Source of the DNA: Seiridium cupressi | Lineage: Eukaryota; Ascomycota; Sordariomycetes; Amphisphaeriales; Sporocadaceae | Reading direction: 5' to 3' | DNA length: 64,000 nucleotides | Assembly (NCBI GenBank): GCA_036674765.1 | Contig: JARVKI010000016.1 | Coordinates: 248,001 to 312,000, forward strand | Shown here: positions 11,686 through 22,432 of the stretch, piece after piece | Layout: every line of letters begins with the position of its first letter | Numbering within the stretch: the stretch's first letter is position 1 | The notes under the pieces: model-generated | What the model was told of the DNA's origin: nothing | The model's database searches: none | What the model saw: the letters and a program-made list of their open reading frames with translations, nothing else | Made by a program: the position numbers and the translations under genes

Positions 11686-13904
11686 GATGAATAAGCCTTG
11701 GATTATGCAAAGACCAGAAGCTCACAAAGCAGGATCAGCCACCGGAAAACCAAGGAAGGCTGACCTTTAAGGGCCAATTGCTGCCAAGCAGGACGTGTAA
11801 TCCTCCTTTCTTAGTCGAGCGACAGCCGACGCACTTCCTGCCGAATGATGATCGCCGTAAGATGAGAACAAAGCTCGCTGGGTGAACCCGGCTTTAATCT
11901 AGTCAAAATCCTAATAAAGTACCCCAGAATAGAGACTGCAGACTGGCGGTTGAAGAGGCCCTGCGGATGAGGGCCTGTCTGCTGAACTTGAGTTCACAGC
12001 TGCAAGGCAACGTTACTCGGAGGCTCCGGACAGCACGGTAGTTGTGAAGCTGGGCACGGGCGATCCCAATCAGGGGCGACGAAAAGGTCGGGTGGCGTTC
12101 GGTAAGCTTGATTTTAAGGTTGCTTCCTATTTAAGGTGCTCTTCAATTGCTGTAACGAACTATGGCCCATGTGACTGATGGTGCTTGGGCATTGCAGGCG
12201 GAGGGATTACAAGAGAGCCTGGCAATGATAAGACATGCAGCACAAGGACGGCCGTCTACAACCCTTGGAGTCGAGAGGGATGTGTTTGGTGCAAGCCGAA
12301 ATCAGGCAGTGAGTAATTTCGAGGCTGTGATGAGTGGGACAAAGCTTTTTGAATCCTCTCAGCGCGTCGGATGATTCCCATCCTGTTCATTGTTTAAGCG
12401 TTACATGGGGTAAATAGCGGGGATGAGATAGGGAAATGATCTTCAGGCCACAGGACCCTCCCAACTCCGACTCATCCTCAGCCAGCAGCCAGCAGCCAGT
12501 CAATACATCAGGGAGGCCGCAGGCTCTCTGTGTCTTTTGCACTACGACGGCGGGACTTAGCTTGGGCCTGTGCTAGGAACTTCTGTGCAGTGACCCTTGG
12601 TCTTTTGGTCACACTGCATCAGGCAATTTCCGCCCTAGGACAGTTCGAACCCCAAATCGTGTAGCTAGGCACAGGTGTTCAGACTGTTGGCTGAGTGTTT
12701 GTCTCGACTTAAAACACATTTAAGAAAGACTATAACCAACTTGAAATTCTCGCCCACTGGTGGCGCTGCTTGGGGTCTGTCAGTGAGAAACTCGTGGCAA
12801 GGTTGCGGGCGATGTCCCTATAAGCTAGCCTTATACCTGAAGTTATCCTTGGACCAATGGAGTCATTAAGTGAGGTCTGTCGTACACACGACGGATATAG
12901 GAAAAGAAGTGGCCGTCAAGAATGCATAGCTTTATGATTCAAGGCAAAGTAAACATTGTATGTCATGAATTGCAGCGGCCTTAAGAGCTGGCACGGTACT
13001 AAACACTTGCCGACACTACATACATCTGACACGTACTGATGCACCCAATTCCTTACTCTTAGCAAAGACCATATTGAAGATATTGCATGGGCCCCAAAGC
13101 TTGTTATATTATTTTATATTGACCCTTATTATTCTATACTATGCCGGCATTGTCCTATTGGCATTGTAGTTGCCTCAATTTTTGTCTACATGTAGGCATT
13201 GCTTGCCCTGGATGTCTGCCCGATCACTACTGTACAGTAGTCAGCACTAACTACATAGCCGCTACGGTAGATAAGTCGGCATCGGCCGTCAGGAGTAACA
13301 AGGTGGGGAAGGAGCGACGGTCAAGCCCTCGTGTGGCTGGGCACTTTCGGAAAGAGGCAGAAACAAAGCTGTGGCTGATTAACAATCAGACCAGAGACCA
13401 GAGACGCAGGGACTAACCTTTCTCCGGCTCTGCGTCGCCTCACCAATGCATTGATCCACCCAGGCCTTTCTGTCATCACGCCTTTGCAACACAAGCAAAA
13501 GCATCCTGCGCACGACTTCGTCATTTCTTTATCTGGCGCGAGCAGTCCCACGAGCCTCTTACGATCCCAGAACACCCTCCGTAATTCTACCGCGACTCTA
13601 GAAGCCAGCGAGGAGGAAACCCGTCGCTTATAACCATCGGCGACGCACCAAGAGCAGCCTTGATATTGTGTCGCGAATTCCCACTTTGCCAATTGCAGCC
13701 TGGCCAAACTCCTGCACGCGATAATCATTGTTAGCAGCTCGACACGACCATTTGAGTCATACGTGTTTCCAGAACCATCGCCCTTCGCCCCAGAAAGAAG
13801 TCTCAAGTCGCAACTTGCATCGAGTTGAACGGTCTTGATTCAGTGCGACTTCCACTTACCTTCCCTCTCAGCAAAGCGCGCCGCGCATCACCACACCTCC
13901 CAGC
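11686..13904. other. Divergent intergenic region (hexosaminidase / NAB2 promoters)
   Basis: No gene recognised in about 2.2 kb. A three-copy tandem AGCCAGC-type heptamer sits near 12480-12500. The last 500 bases before 13905 are C/A-rich and probably the NAB2 promoter and leader. Short frames at 12162-12374 and 13141-13416 on + look like chance, and the 161-codon frame at 13806-13321 on - has no recognisable domain. Confidence 0.45.
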
Positions 13905-15476
13905 ATGTCTGTTGAGATAACCATGGGCACGCCGTTGGCGGAAGCCCTTAACTTGGCGATCCGACCGAAGCTCGTCGAGTTTGGCTGGGCGTCAGATGGA
14001 GGCGACGACTCGCCGCTTTCTGAGTACATCCTTCTCATGCTTGTCAACGGCAAGACCCAAAGCGAGATTGCGACCGAATTAGCAGCCGATCTCCTTAACC
14101 TCGGGCCTGATGATCCTGTTGTTGCTCAATTTGTGCAATGGCTATTCGAGCAAATTGCTGCGTTCAGCGCACAAATGAACGGCGGCAGCGCCCCTGCAGG
14201 ATTCGCTGTGTCCGGAGGAGCCATCTCACAAGACGGATCAGATGCATTCATGGATCAAGACATGGATTTGAACGCAGGCGATTCTACTGTGGGCGAGCTT
14301 AATGCGTATGTACCTTCCACCTCAAGATCGTCTCTGCTGCTAACAACCTAAAGTCCAACAGGTCCAAGGTCCATGAGGAACGGCGACATTCGCGGCGGAC
14401 GAGGAAAGCGCATACTCGGCCAAATGAACCGTGCCATGGATCGAACACACGAATCTGTCCTACACCGTGTTCGAGGTGCCAGCGGTAACGAAAGAATCAA
14501 CTCTCACAACAGACAGCCACCTACTGGACCGCGTGGCGCGGGGCGCATGGGCAACAACCGTGCTATGAACAACCGCGCAAACAACATCGCCCACGGCATG
14601 GCCGCTCAGATGCAGGGCATGCCTGGCATGCCTGGCATGAACATGAACGACCCCAACTTCATGATGGCGCCAAATGCGAACGGTGGTCAGGGTGACATCT
14701 TTTCACTTCTGCAACAACAGAATCAGATGATGGCTGCGTTATCACAACAGCTAGCCGAATCGCAAAGGCACAACCAGCAGGGCGGTGGTCGCGGCCGCGG
14801 TGGAAGGTCGTTGTTTGATCGCACGGAGCGTGGACGTGGCAACCGCAGGGGCGGCCAGTACAGCAACGGACACTCCGGACGGCAAGACGAGTCTGTTAGC
14901 GGTGCAGCCGAGGGTGACGACGTCGATATGGGCGAGCGGCAAGCCTCGAACCCGGAGACCACCATGTGCAAGTACAACTTGGCGTGCACGAACAGGGAAT
15001 GCAAATTCGCACATCAATCACCAGCCGCCCCTCCGGGCATCACAGTAGATGTCAACGACGTTTGTACCTACGGAGTAGCCTGCAAGAACTTCAAGTGTGT
15101 CGCCAGGCATCCCTCGCCTGCCACGAAGCGCGCGCATCAGAGTGAGCAGGAGTGCAAATTCTATCCTAACTGCACCAATCCAAAGTGTCCCTTCAGGCAC
15201 CCGGACATGCCGGTCTGCCGGAATGGAGGAGATTGCCAAGTCGAGGGTTGCAAGTTTACCCACCTCCAAACTCTGTGCAAATTTCGCCCATGCACCAATC
15301 GATTCTGCCCTTACAAGCACGAAGACGGTCAACGCGGGACTTTTCAGGACAAGGTGTGGACAGCCAACGGCTCGAATAACGGCCACGTCAGTGAGAGGCA
15401 GTTCACAAGTAATGAGGATGAGGAGAAGGTCCTTCCGGGCCTGGAAAATACTGCTATGGATGCGGAGATTGCATAG
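13905..15476 (+). CDS. NAB2: Nuclear polyadenylated-RNA-binding protein Nab2 (CCCH zinc fingers)
   Basis: Two exons, 13905-14305 and 14354-15476, give 507 residues. The 48-nt intron has GTATGT, a GCTAAC branch site and an AAG acceptor. That acceptor was chosen because it produces LNA-PTGPRSMRNG in frame. Residues 1-100 are a helical PWI-like domain (PLAEALNLAIRPKLVEFGW). A Gly/Met/Gln- and RGG-rich centre follows, with GMPGMPGMNMND and GGGRGRGGR. From about residue 339 to 456 there are five CCCH fingers, beginning CKYNLAC, CTYGVAC, CKFYPNC, CRNGGDC and CKFRPC, each closing with Cys-x3-His. Nab2 binds poly(A) tails in the nucleus, limits tail length and helps mRNA export. The RGG region probably serves nuclear import and RNA contact. 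Two other acceptors just downstream are described in the findings. Confidence 0.9.
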
Positions 15477-16180
15477 AAAGAATCCTTCGTCATGGTGGTG
15501 TCATCTGGGAGCAGCGATGCTGGTGAGGGAGCGAAGGGGGGTGGAAAGATTTCATGAAGGGGAGGAAGGAAAATCAGCACTATTACCGAACGTTATTTAC
15601 CCGGTTCGATGACTGGCGAGGGGCAATACGCTATCAAGAGCAAAAGGCTATGATCAACAAGTTTTGATGAAGCGGCGAGGCCGTGGCAGGATATGATATT
15701 TGTACCATATTTCAGGGAAGTCAAGAATGGCATGCATGGCTGCGAAAGACAGTCAATTGGCGTTGGGGCTTCGGGCAAACTGCTACATCCAACAGGCGTT
15801 CTCGTGGCTGTAGGAAAAAGTCAAGGAACAGTTGACTCTTGTGCATACTAGAATATACCCAGCGTGCATTTTCCTGTGATTAACAGCAAGACTTTCATCT
15901 TCCGAAGGGCAGTAAGTGTGACTAGAATACCACTACAAAAGCATTGATCAAAACATACTGTTCCCAGGCGAGCTTTTGTGGTTGGATGATGACACCATAT
16001 TTGAGATGGCTAGTCGTGGTATGATAAATGGGCTCGTTCCATGCATGATTTGTGATGACGCCCCGACTTTTTAGCCGAGGCGCCTTCGTGCACAGCCAGT
16101 CTTAGCAGACCTGAATTCTCGCTCCTAAATACCACTCCAGACATGCTAATACTCACGCATTCCGATATTGCAGCCAGGTA
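15477..16180. other. Intergenic region, NAB2 3' UTR and HEM14 promoter
   Basis: No gene seen. A possible 5' UTR intron end (TATTGCAG at about 16166-16173) lies just before the HEM14 start codon. Confidence 0.4.
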
Positions 16181-18408
16181 ATGGCTTCCAAACACCCAGA
16201 AGAGCTCTTCATTGCTCTGCTGAGGTCCACATACGGCAATGCCTGCCACGGCCTGGTGAAGCGACGGCCCGCCATAGCTCCATCGAAGCTCCCCACGGCC
16301 GGACGAAGAGGCTTGAGCTACCTTGCCTTGAGTCGCACGCGGCCTGTCGGTGCTGCACAGGTACAACGTCTTTCCGCGACTCTGGGAACACGGCGAGGTC
16401 ATGCCACGGCAAAGCAGCAGCCGAAGGAGCAGACGCCGCCACGTCAGATCGCTGTTCTAGGAGGCGGCATCACTGGCCTCACTGCCGCGCATTACCTGGC
16501 CAGACACGCGACGAACGCGCACATCACCCTTTACGAGGCGAGTGACCGGCTGGGGGGCTGGATTCATGGCGAGCCTACCAAAGTCACCGAGGGCGCGGAC
16601 GGCGAGGTGTTGATGCAGCGCGGACCACGCATGCTGAGATCCGGGGCCACTTCGCACAAGTATGATGATCTGGTGCTTTACGATGTTGTAAGTGCCCTTG
16701 CTGTTGCATCTACATATACTCGAGTGACTCATACTGATTTCATACTGCACAGCTAGCGAACCTGAAGCTTCAAGACAAGATTATATACCCTAAAGGAGCG
16801 GCCGAAACACGCTACATTTACTACCCCGACCACCTCGTCCAGCTTCCCAAGGAGGAACTGTCGTTCCAAAATATCGTCAACACCATACGGTCCTTCCTGA
16901 CTGAGCCTTTATGGACCGGTTGCTTTAACGCTGGGTCGGGCTGGGCCCAACACTTCAACCGTGATTCAGAAGTGATAGAGCAGAGAAGACTAGATGCGAA
17001 AGATGTGCGCACAGCCTTCGGCAAGGATGAATCGGTGGCCGAGTTTCTGGGCCGTGTTTTCGGCAACAAGAATTCACCAGTAATCAAGAACATTGTCTCG
17101 GCTATGCTGCATGGAATCTACGGCGGCGATGTGCACAAGCTTAGCGCTAAACACACAATATTCGAGAAGTACTGGCAACAAAGCATGTTCCCCCTGCACA
17201 GTGGTCAGGCGTGGGTACCGAACAAGGAGCATTATCTGCATTATGATATCATGGACGGACCTAATAGACATGCCGTCGTTGAGATGGCTGAAAAGGCCAG
17301 GACCAAGAATCTACTCGCATTCAGCGATGGGCTTGTGACCTTGGTTGATGCCTTAGCAGCGGATCTCACAAGTAGCCGTAATGTCACCGTCAAGATAGGC
17401 ACGCCTGCCTCGGCTGTTGAACTTCAGGGTGACAAGGTAGTGGTCAGGAGCGGCAGTGAAACCAGTCAGTATGATCAAGCCCTGAGCACCTTGTTCTCTG
17501 GTCATCTCGCTCAGCTAGCCCAACCTGCCAACTCACTCCCGTCCCTGGCCGCTACTGAAGCCGTCTCCATCATGGTTGTCAATCTCTGGTACCCCAACGC
17601 CGACCTTCTTCAGAATAATCCAGGCTTTGGATACCTTATTCCTCAGTCTGTGCCGTCGGAAGAGAACCCAGAGTATGCTCTTGGCGTTCTCTTTGATTCG
17701 GATATTGAGATGGGCAATGACACCCATGGTACGAAACTCACCGTCATGCTTGGTGGTCATTACTGGAACGACTGGGCCATATTGCCCGACGAGGAGACGG
17801 GAGTTGCCATGGCCAGAGCCGTGCTGGAACGTCATCTAGGAATCTCGCCGGACGAGGAGGTCAAGGCTAGTGCCAAGTTGTGCCGCGACTGTATTCCTCA
17901 ACACACAGTCGGCCATCTCGACCGTCTTCGGAAGGCACACTACGAGCTCTCATCCGCATTCCAGGGCAAGTTAATGGTGGCTGGGCCTAGCTACACTTCT
18001 GTAGGTGTGATTCCAGCCATGCGAGCCGGCTACGACACAGCCATGCGCCTAGCAAAAGGTCACGGTCAGCCCTGGTTCCAAGGTACAGCCGAGGGCGATC
18101 GTCTGTGGGATAACAGTATGTGGGACTTGCATTTTCAAAAACTTGAGAACTTCTCGAAGGATTTGGGGATTACCATGAGCGAGCCTTTGGTTTCGGATCA
18201 TGTCGGGACTACGGGCTTGGAATGGGCGACTGAGGACCAGGCTAAGCAAATGGGGGAATTTCCGGTGGCGAATCTGTGGTTCAAAAAGTGGACGAAGAAA
18301 AGTTCCACATTGCTGGACGCGGAAGGAAACTGGACGATTGATAAGGATACAATGTTGAAGCCAAAAGCATCGCGTGAAGGTACGCCTGAAGCTAGGCTGA
18401 AGAAGTAA
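16181..18408 (+). CDS. HEM14: Protoporphyrinogen oxidase, mitochondrial (heme biosynthesis)
   Basis: Two exons, 16181-16687 and 16753-18408, encode 720 residues. The intron has a GTAAGT donor and a CACAG acceptor. Residues 1-88 are rich in Arg, Ser and Ala with few acids, as expected of a mitochondrial presequence. The FAD-binding motif VLGGGITGLTAAHYLA starts near residue 92, followed by the EASDRLGGWI strand and QRGPRMLR. The C-terminal FAD-contacting block reads VAGPSYTSVGVIPAMRAGYDTAMRLA. The enzyme oxidises protoporphyrinogen IX to protoporphyrin IX on the inner mitochondrial membrane, the step before ferrochelatase. It is longer than usual for the family because of both the long presequence and a C-terminal extension beyond the FAD domain (from about residue 600). 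The start is the first in-frame ATG; a later start is possible. Confidence 0.92.
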
Positions 18409-18773
18409 TTAACCAGGAATCAAGAGAAGTAGTGTGAGGTTGGAGAACTGTCACAAAAAAGGTTGCAGACGAAAACTACGACCTGTGTAGAGAACTCGGT
18501 GTATATCTGGCCAGGGAAAAAAAAAAACGTATTGGAGTAAGCATCGCGGTATCACTGGACATGGAGACAAATAGATACAAGTCATACTAGATCCTGTCCC
18601 ATTATTTGGGCGTACCCATTCCAATCGTTACTGGTGATCACTATAACTGTAATATATCACTCGGCTTGATCAGCTTAATGCCTTTATATTGCAGCTACGA
18701 ACCAAAGAGTCGGACTTCGTGCTTCACTGACTCCTTTGCTTAATTTTATTCTCTAGCTAAGCTTAGTAAATTG
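18409..18773. other. Short convergent intergenic region (365 nt)
   Basis: This lies between the 3' ends of HEM14 and the UPF0261 gene. It contains a 13-nt A run (about 18517-18529), AT-rich stretches and presumably both poly(A) sites. No gene seen. Confidence 0.5.
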
Positions 18774-20087
18774 CTATTTGGTGGGGGCGCCTTGCACTTC
18801 TACCAGCGCCTCGACAACCCTCTTCGCAAATTCATTGTCATTGACTCCCAATCCATCAAACCTGACAACATCGACCCCAGCCCCCTCAAGCCCATTTTCA
18901 AGCCCCCTGAACAGCTCCTCATCCGCCTCGCGGTCTTCGAATGGCCCACCTGTTCCTGAGATCATGCTCACGGCTCCGGTTGGGATGACCACCCTGATCA
19001 GGTCTTTCCTCTGCGCCCTCCTGAGCTTTCCCACAATGAACTCGGCAATACGCCTGTTCTCTTCCTTCGTCGTCCGCAGCAACGTCACCATCGGGTTATG
19101 CACATACAGCTTCCTTTCTCCCTTGTCCACCGCGTCAAGGTGTCCGGCCTTCATCGTCTCCTTGGGCCCAAAGTTCACCATATCGCAGGCGCCGACGCTG
19201 ACGATCATTGGGATCCCAGCCTGCGCGCCCGCGAGGAGCCGGTCCGGCCCCGCGGAGAGGATGCCGCCGCCGACCTCGTCGGCGATCTCTGTAGTCGTCA
19301 GGTCGATTATGGCATCGAATTCGCCCTGCTGTATGAGTGTCTCCATTGCCCGGCCGCCGGAGCCGGTGGCATGGAAGACAACGACTTCTGCGCTGTGTGG
19401 CGGCTGGGATAGGATGGAGCGGATAGCATCTACCCCTGGGGTCGTCACGCCGAACATTGTCACTGCTACCCTCTTCTTCCTTTCCTTGGTGTCCTTGACA
19501 TGCTGACCTCCCTCGGCCTCCAAGTACGCGCCCGCCATTCCCGCCATGGCGGCCGCCGCATTGCCCAGAATCCTCTCGGAAAGGAAAGTGAGCCCTGCGA
19601 TATCTGTGACGCTGTACATGAGTGTCAGATCCACACCGCCAACCAGCGGCCCTACGTCCCCGCTTGCCATCGTGCTCACCAGCAGCTTGGGCAGGCCAAT
19701 GGGTATCGCATCACGCATGATAGATGCGATGATCGAGGAACCTGTACTACCGCCTATTCCGAGTACGCCATGGAGGGGTGACTCGGTCTGAAGCTGGCGT
19801 GTGAAGAGGGTCGCAGCGTTTGCCATGAGGGTGGAGTATTCATCCCGTGGAAGAGAAGTGAGATCCGCATCTGCTTTAGAGGTATGGGCAGAGAGGATTT
19901 TGGGCTGGGGGATGCTGATTATAGAATCCGCTACGGGGCTGCGCCCAATGTCCATCAGAATAGGATGTATATTAGAGCTGATGGAGGTGAGGCGGTGGTG
20001 GATGAATGTGATCTCTTCTAGCTTGGTATCGCAGGTCGCTAGTAAGAGGATTCGCGGTCCGTTTGTCGCATGATTTTCGTCCTTCAT
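18774..20087 (-). CDS. UPF0261 / Tm-1-like ATP-binding domain protein
   Basis: A single exon of 437 residues. Hallmarks of UPF0261 run along its length: ILLLATCDTKLEE at the start, GVLGIGGSTGSSI near residue 110, LLVSTMASGDVGPLVGG, then the second half with FHATGSGGRAMETL, DAIIDLTTTEIADEVGGG and IVSVGACDMVNFG. This is the fold of the N-terminal half of tomato Tm-1, where the domain binds ATP and blocks a tobamovirus replication protein. The ordinary cellular function of the fungal and bacterial family is unknown to me. It is divergently transcribed, 432 bp from a gene for the TIM-barrel domain that forms the other half of Tm-1, so the two proteins probably act together. Length fits stand-alone family members, with no sign of decay. 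Confidence 0.92.
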   Translation of the reverse strand: MKDENHATNGPRILLLATCDTKLEEITFIHHRLTSISSNIHPILMDIGRSPVADSIISIPQPKILSAHTSKADADLTSLPRDEYSTLMANAATLFTRQLQTESPLHGVLGIGGSTGSSIIASIMRDAIPIGLPKLLVSTMASGDVGPLVGGVDLTLMYSVTDIAGLTFLSERILGNAAAAMAGMAGAYLEAEGGQHVKDTKERKKRVAVTMFGVTTPGVDAIRSILSQPPHSAEVVVFHATGSGGRAMETLIQQGEFDAIIDLTTTEIADEVGGGILSAGPDRLLAGAQAGIPMIVSVGACDMVNFGPKETMKAGHLDAVDKGERKLYVHNPMVTLLRTTKEENRRIAEFIVGKLRRAQRKDLIRVVIPTGAVSMISGTGGPFEDREADEELFRGLENGLEGAGVDVVRFDGLGVNDNEFAKRVVEALVEVQGAPTK

Positions 20088-20519
20088 CTTGAGCTAGAGA
20101 ACTCTGAATCGATTAGACAGGAATGTATTCCAGATAAGACAGTAATGAATAGTTAAGGACGTCGAATGTATAAGTGTAATTTAACCTATTGCTAGCAGCT
20201 TACATATAGTGGTAGAATATATACTCAGCTTGACTCGAGCATGACTTTTACAGCCTGTCTCAAGATTTACATACAATCAACACATCTCAACCTCAAACAG
20301 TTTGCGAAAAAATCGAGCTTCGGGATGTTCTCATGTAAGATAAAGTGGGGAAACGCCGCTTTGCGTCATGATGCATTTTAATGGCTTGGACATTCACACA
20401 CTTCCCAATATTTAACTGATATTCATACAGGATCGACACCTGGAGAAAGCCAGTAGTACTGCAGAAGAATTTCTTCAGTTCATTCTACTCGAGGTCTTCA
20501 CGCGTTTCGAATTTCCAAT
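20088..20519. promoter_or_regulatory. Shared divergent promoter region of the Tm-1-like pair
   Basis: 432 bp separate the two divergent start codons, with no coding sequence between them. Both genes must draw their promoters from this interval, which would permit co-regulation. No known binding site stands out. Confidence 0.55.
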
Positions 20520-21434
20520 ATGCCAAGACCAACGACCCGCTCAGAGGTCCTCGAACATCTTCGGGCCGCTGTGTCTCGCGGCGAAGCCATCGTCGGCGCC
20601 GGCGCCGGTACGGGCTTGAGTGCAAAGTGCGTTGAGAGCGGCGGCGGGCACCTCATCATCGTATACAACTCCGGCCGCTTCCGCATGGCAGGGCGCGGGA
20701 GCTTGGCAGGCCTCATGCCGTACGGCGATGCGAACAAGATCGTCGTCGAGATGGTACCTATCCCCTGATAAGTAGACCACGTTGTGGTAACGCAGTACAT
20801 GCCCTGACTGATGTTTCACCAGGCGGCAGAGGTGCTCCCCATCGTGAAACGCACACCCGTGCTCGCCGGCGTCTGTGGCACAGATCCCTTCCGGGAGATG
20901 CCCTACTTCCTCTCGCAGCTCAAGTCCATCGGCTTCAGCGGTGTGCAGAACTTCCCCACGGTAGGCCTGATCGACGCGGACTCGGTCTTCCGGCAGAGTT
21001 TGGAGGAGACGGGCATGGGGTACGATCTGGAGGTCGACATGATCCGCACGGCGCGGGAGCTCGACCTCTTCACGTGCTCCTACGTCTTCGGCCCCGAGGA
21101 TGCGGCGAAGATGACCGAGGCCGGGAGCGACGTGCTTGTGGCGCACATGGGCCTCACGACGAGCGGGAGCATTGGTGCCCAGACGGGGATCAGTCTGGAC
21201 GACAGCGTGAAGAAGATCCAGGACATCAGGGAGGCGGCGGTCAAGGTGAGAGATGATATCATTGTGCTATGTCACGGGGGACCGATTGCGAATCCTGAGG
21301 ACGCAGAGTATGTGCTTAGCCGTACAAAAGGGGTACAGGGCTTCTTTGGAGCGAGCAGTATGGAGAGACTACCGACAGAAAAGGCGATTCAGGGCACAAC
21401 AGAAGAGTTTCGAAAAGTCAAGCTCGGGGCATGA
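20520..21434 (+). CDS. TIM-barrel enzyme of the PEP-hydrolase-like family (PF09370)
   Basis: Two exons, 20520-20753 and 20823-21434, encode 281 residues. The 69-nt intron has a GTACCT donor, a CTGAC branch site and a CACCAG acceptor. The sequence follows the PF09370 pattern. The first strand carries [21 protein letters not shown], followed by [16 protein letters not shown] [14 protein letters not shown]. Later blocks are [51 protein letters not shown] and [14 protein letters not shown], ending in [14 protein letters not shown]. The family is annotated as phosphoenolpyruvate hydrolase or TIM-barrel signal protein, but the true substrate is uncertain. The same domain forms the C-terminal half of plant Tm-1. 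Its divergent partner supplies the other half. All barrel strands appear present. Confidence 0.9.
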
Positions 21435-21625
21435 TTGTTCCATGCAGATACTCTGATGTCACGGTTCGTGTATCATAAGTGTTCCCCTTACAGTTAATTC
21501 CAGTGTGATCACGGGCTAGAGTTCTGCGAATAGTCTGATTCGCCTTTGAAAAAATCGACGATAGGTTTTCTATGAATTTCCTGAATGGGCTACGCCCTCG
21601 AGCCTATCTATCCGATTATCTAGGA

Positions 21626-22432
21626 CTATAGCTGATACCTCGTGTTTGACAAATTGAAAGTCCAGGATAGAATATTTGATTTAAAGCAATAAAGGAATGC
21701 AAGTTTAAGTACGACCATAACAACAAATATGAGCTTATAAATCGTAGTCAAAGATGGTCGCTTTGGGCTCGCAGGATAAAGCTGTAGTTTCGGGTCTGCA
21801 CCAGACCCGGTATCGTGTTTTTGCACGGGTTGAGGAAGTGCCCTCAGCTCTGCGCCAGATCTACCATGGTAACCAAGATAGGATCCTAGCTCAGCAAAAC
21901 CAAGACGTTGGCTCCAGGCGGAGCGCTCCGGGAGGAGCGATTGAATGACCGACCCGTGAGAGATTATCACAATGTGAGCCCCTTCTGCCGCATCTTTTAT
22001 TATGGGCGATAGGAACTGTCGGACATTGCGTAAATCATCCGCAAGCTCGTCTCGTCTGAGCTGTGAGTCCCCCAACACCAATCTATTATTAAGATGCTGC
22101 TGCGAGTACGCACGTACCCAATGCTCCATATTGCTTTGAAAGGCATCTCCAACCATACCCCGGTAGGATTTCTGCAGGCCGGCCAGGGCAATATAATGTG
22201 CTCGAGGATAAGACCATGGAGGGAATGCTATACTCGCAGTCATTATTGTCCTCAACATTGGTGACATTAGGATATGCGTCACCTTGTTCCTGTGCTTGAA
22301 CTGTGTTTGAAGAGCAAGACATTGTCGCTTGCCTTCCTCTGTCAAGGGTGACATAGCCTTCGGGTAGTAACTGAGCTCGGCTTCACCATGCCGTACAAGG
22401 TGGACAATGCATTCCATCCTGGACTGTAGCAA
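21626..22432 (-). CDS. Histidine phosphatase (phosphoglycerate-mutase-like) with C-terminal membrane anchor
   Basis: A single exon of 268 residues. The phosphohistidine motif is VHLVRHGEAE (His15), followed by SPLTEEGKRQC and MSPMLRTIMTA, the Arg-bearing strand typical of histidine phosphatase branch 1. The second catalytic histidine lies in HIVIISHGS. The expected closing region NxE/GE is loosely conserved. Residues about 232-253 form one hydrophobic helix (LIFVVMVVLKLAFLYCF) close to the C-terminus, which suggests a tail-anchored protein facing the cytosol. Substrate is unknown; the family ranges from sugar phosphatases to regulatory phosphatases. A start at Met6 would fit the domain equally well. 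It is convergent with the TIM-barrel gene, 191 nt apart. An additional intron or partial degeneration at the 3' end cannot be excluded. Confidence 0.75.
   Translation of the reverse strand: MLQSRMECIVHLVRHGEAELSYYPKAMSPLTEEGKRQCLALQTQFKHRNKVTHILMSPMLRTIMTASIAFPPWSYPRAHYIALAGLQKSYRGMVGDAFQSNMEHWVRAYSQQHLNNRLVLGDSQLRRDELADDLRNVRQFLSPIIKDAAEGAHIVIISHGSVIQSLLPERSAWSQRLGFAELGSYLGYHGRSGAELRALPQPVQKHDTGSGADPKLQLYPASPKRPSLTTIYKLIFVVMVVLKLAFLYCFKSNILSWTFNLSNTRYQL

Noticed and set aside
12620..12665. tRNA-like B box (AGTTCGAACCCC)
   Set aside because: The flanking bases do not form a T stem, and no anticodon or acceptor stem can be paired upstream.
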